From Desulfovibrio legallii (lineage in GTDB: Bacteria; Desulfobacterota; Desulfovibrionia; Desulfovibrionales; Desulfovibrionaceae), in contig NZ_SIXC01000003.1 in the NCBI RefSeq assembly GCF_004309735.1, forward strand, positions 44,303 to 108,302: DNA of 64,000 nucleotides, written 5' to 3'. Under the pieces are notes generated by a model that was not told the DNA's origin, made no database searches, and saw only the letters and a program-made list of their open reading frames with translations. Position 1 is the first letter of the stretch, and every line of letters begins with the position of its first letter. Below, one piece after another: positions 62,213-64,000 of the stretch. The position numbers and the translations under genes were made by a program.

Positions 62213-63261
62213 TTCCGTCCTTTCCCGTGCCGCCTTTTTCTGTATGGGATTGCTGGTGGCTGGCTCCTTTGGCCCTGCTGCTGGACCTCTGGCTGGGGGA
62301 TCCGGACCTGCCCTGGCGGCACCCCGTGTGCCTGCAGGGCAGCCTGCTGCACGCGCTGGAAGGTCCGGCCCGGCGTTTTATGGATACCGGGGGAATGGCG
62401 GCCGCGCCCTGGCGGGGGAGGCTGGCCGGCGGGCTGGCCCTGACCGTGCTGACGGGGCTCACGGGCCTGGCGGTATGGGGCTTGACCTCGCTGCCGCTGC
62501 TGGGCAATCTGCTGGCCCTGTATCTGGCCTGGTCGGGGCTGGCTCTTGGCAGCCTTCTGCGCACGGGGCGGGAGGTGCTGCAGCGGGTGGAAACGGCCCC
62601 GGAGCCGGAAGCCCGCGCGGCCCTCTCCCGGCTGGTAAGCCGGGAAACGGCGCGCATGGACCGGCCCCTCATGCGCAAGACCCTGGCCGACACCCTTGCG
62701 GAAAACCTTACCGACGCTTTTACTGCGCCCTTTTTCTGGCTGCTGGTGGGGGGGCCTGTGGGGCTGTGGTGCTACAAGGCCGTGAGCACCACGGATTCCA
62801 TGTGGGGGTATCTGACTGAAAAGTGGCGCTGGCTGGGCTTTGCCGGTGCGCGCGGGGACGACATGCTGGCCTTTGCGCCCGCGCGGCTGTCGGCCCTGAT
62901 CGTGCTGCTTACGGATACGCTGGCACGGGCCGGGGCGCGTTGCGGTCTGCGGCAACGGCCCTGGGACGGGCGCTGGCCGGGATGGCGACTGACGGCGCGG
63001 CAGGCGGCGGGCATGCCCAGCCCCAATTCGGGCTGGTCCATGACGGCCTGCGCCTGGCTTTGCTGGGGGCGCATGGCCGGACCTTCGGTCTATTTCGGGG
63101 CTCTGGTGGACAAGCCCTGGCTGGGGCCGCCCCTTGACGAGGCGGTTCCTTGGGATAAGGCGCGGCTGAGCGCGTTGCTGGCCTTGTTGCGGGCCTGCGC
63201 CCTGTGCGGCGGGCCGGCGCTTTGGTCGTTTTTCTGGGTATGTCGGCTGATCATAGAGTGA
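62209..63261 (+). CDS. cobD: Adenosylcobinamide-phosphate synthase (CobD/CbiB)
   Basis: A 350-residue membrane protein of cobalamin synthesis that attaches aminopropanol (phosphate) to adenosylcobyric acid. LLLDLWLGDPDLPWRHPV at the N-terminus, LVSRETARMD and ALADTLAENLTDAFTAPFFW-like (about residues 160-185), and YKAVSTTDSMWGY are diagnostic. It starts with GTG overlapping the trmL stop. No other cob/cbi genes are in view. Confidence 0.92.
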   Translation: MIPSFPVPPFSVWDCWWLAPLALLLDLWLGDPDLPWRHPVCLQGSLLHALEGPARRFMDTGGMAAAPWRGRLAGGLALTVLTGLTGLAVWGLTSLPLLGNLLALYLAWSGLALGSLLRTGREVLQRVETAPEPEARAALSRLVSRETARMDRPLMRKTLADTLAENLTDAFTAPFFWLLVGGPVGLWCYKAVSTTDSMWGYLTEKWRWLGFAGARGDDMLAFAPARLSALIVLLTDTLARAGARCGLRQRPWDGRWPGWRLTARQAAGMPSPNSGWSMTACAWLCWGRMAGPSVYFGALVDKPWLGPPLDEAVPWDKARLSALLALLRACALCGGPALWSFFWVCRLIIE

Positions 63262-63267
63262 GGGAGT

Positions 63268-64000
63268 ATGCTGCTGGCGGCTTTGTATGCCACCTGTCTG
63301 ATTGTGGGGGTGTTGGTGGGCCTGGCTGGGGTTGGGGGCATTTTGGTGCCGCCGGCTCTGATTCTTTTGAGCGGTCTGGAACCGCACGAGGCAATGGGCA
63401 CGGCTCTGGCCTCCTTTTTTCCCGTGGCCCTGGCGGGTACCTGGCTGTACGGCCGTTTGGGGCAGGTTCCCCGGCGTACGGCCCTGCCCTATATGCTGGG
63501 TGGTCTGGCTGCTTTGCCAGGGGCCCTGCTGGGCTCTTTTGTGCCGGCCGGGCCGCTGGTGGCGCTGCTGGCCTGCACTATTTTGTTTGCCGGGCTGTGC
63601 GCCCTGCGCCCGCCCCGTCCCGGCGGCGGCAGCGTCTTTTGGCAAAGCGGACGCGGCTTGTGCGCCATTGGCGCGGTCACCGGGCTTCTGGCGGGCATGA
63701 CCGGGGCCGGCGGCCCTGTGCTTTCCATCCCCTGGATGATTGTGGTGGGGGTTTCGCCCATGACGGCCGTGGGCATTTCCATGCCTTATCAGGTTGTTAC
63801 GGCCCTGTTCGGCACCTTGGGGAACATGCGTGCCGGACATGTGGATTTTTCTTTGCTGCCGTTGCTTTGTAGTCTGGAATTGCTGGGTTTTGTCGGCGGT
63901 CTGGCCTTGGCCCGGCGTACGCCCACCGGCATGCTGCGGCAGATTATCGGCGTGCTCTGCTGTGGCCTGGGGCTTTTTTTGCTGCTGCGCCAGGTTGCGG
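63268..64000 (+). CDS. TauE/SafE family permease (truncated by window end)
   Basis: The frame is open from ATG 63268 (AGGGAG upstream) to the window edge, 244 codons so far. It has repeated hydrophobic helices and the two internal-repeat motifs GLAGVGGILVPPALI and GMTGAGGPVLSIPWMI of TauE/SafE sulfite/organosulfonate exporters. It follows cobD by 6 nt. In a sulfate reducer, export of sulfite or another anion is plausible but unproven. Confidence 0.85.
   Translation, partial: MLLAALYATCLIVGVLVGLAGVGGILVPPALILLSGLEPHEAMGTALASFFPVALAGTWLYGRLGQVPRRTALPYMLGGLAALPGALLGSFVPAGPLVALLACTILFAGLCALRPPRPGGGSVFWQSGRGLCAIGAVTGLLAGMTGAGGPVLSIPWMIVVGVSPMTAVGISMPYQVVTALFGTLGNMRAGHVDFSLLPLLCSLELLGFVGGLALARRTPTGMLRQIIGVLCCGLGLFLLLRQVA

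Overview
The window is GC-rich chromosomal DNA, most likely from a Desulfovibrio-type sulfate-reducing deltaproteobacterium. The evidence is a two-haem split-Soret cytochrome c, a HesB-like selenoprotein beside a selenium-metabolism operon, PAS and dCache chemoreceptors, and a trpE-trpGD-trpC-trpF-trpB-trpA operon with a Trp-codon leader. It is mostly housekeeping and accessory-metabolic DNA. I see no prophage, insertion sequence, CRISPR array or integrase.

Layout. 1-577 is gene-free and holds a 115-nt tandem repeat and several hairpins. 578-3421 carries an MdtJI-type spermidine exporter pair, a YkgJ cysteine-cluster protein, a tiny zinc-ribbon gene and mutM. 3490-10000 carries an acetolactate-synthase-like enzyme, dgt, cysC, an MltD-like transglycosylase and an RlmB-like methyltransferase. 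10364-16797 carries a dCache chemoreceptor and a very large hybrid histidine kinase in divergent orientation. 16819-23601 is the complete trp operon with promoter, leader peptide, attenuator, six coupled genes and a 3' hairpin. 24022-28662 carries a D,D-carboxypeptidase, an AI-2E-type permease, greA with a leader terminator, and a flippase-domain protein.

28809-33554 is the selenium region. A minus-strand operon encodes a YedE-type transporter, a YedF/TusA-like protein, a DUF3343 Se/S-carrier-like protein and a YjeF-C-type kinase-fold protein. pyrR follows, and then a tandem pair of HesB-like genes, the first of which reads through an in-frame UGA as selenocysteine. A speculative UGA-containing mini-ORF with a SECIS-like hairpin and a terminator lies just upstream of yedE.

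33642-44790 carries mfd, two SurA/PpiC-type proteins, a RodZ-like gene, recO, glyQS and rpsT. 45172-51223 carries tRNA-Arg(ACG), gatCA, two lipoproteins and dnaK. 51548-64000 carries the split-Soret cytochrome, a second chemoreceptor, a ZIP transporter, the dnaX-ybaB-recR group, ilvE, a hydantoinase-family protein, trmL, cobD and a truncated TauE/SafE permease.

Noncoding DNA is unusually informative here. There is a 130-nt interspersed repeat present twice (23660 and 54673), three TTGAG-N10-CTCAA palindromes, and intrinsic terminators placed in the 5' leaders of trpE, cysC and greA.
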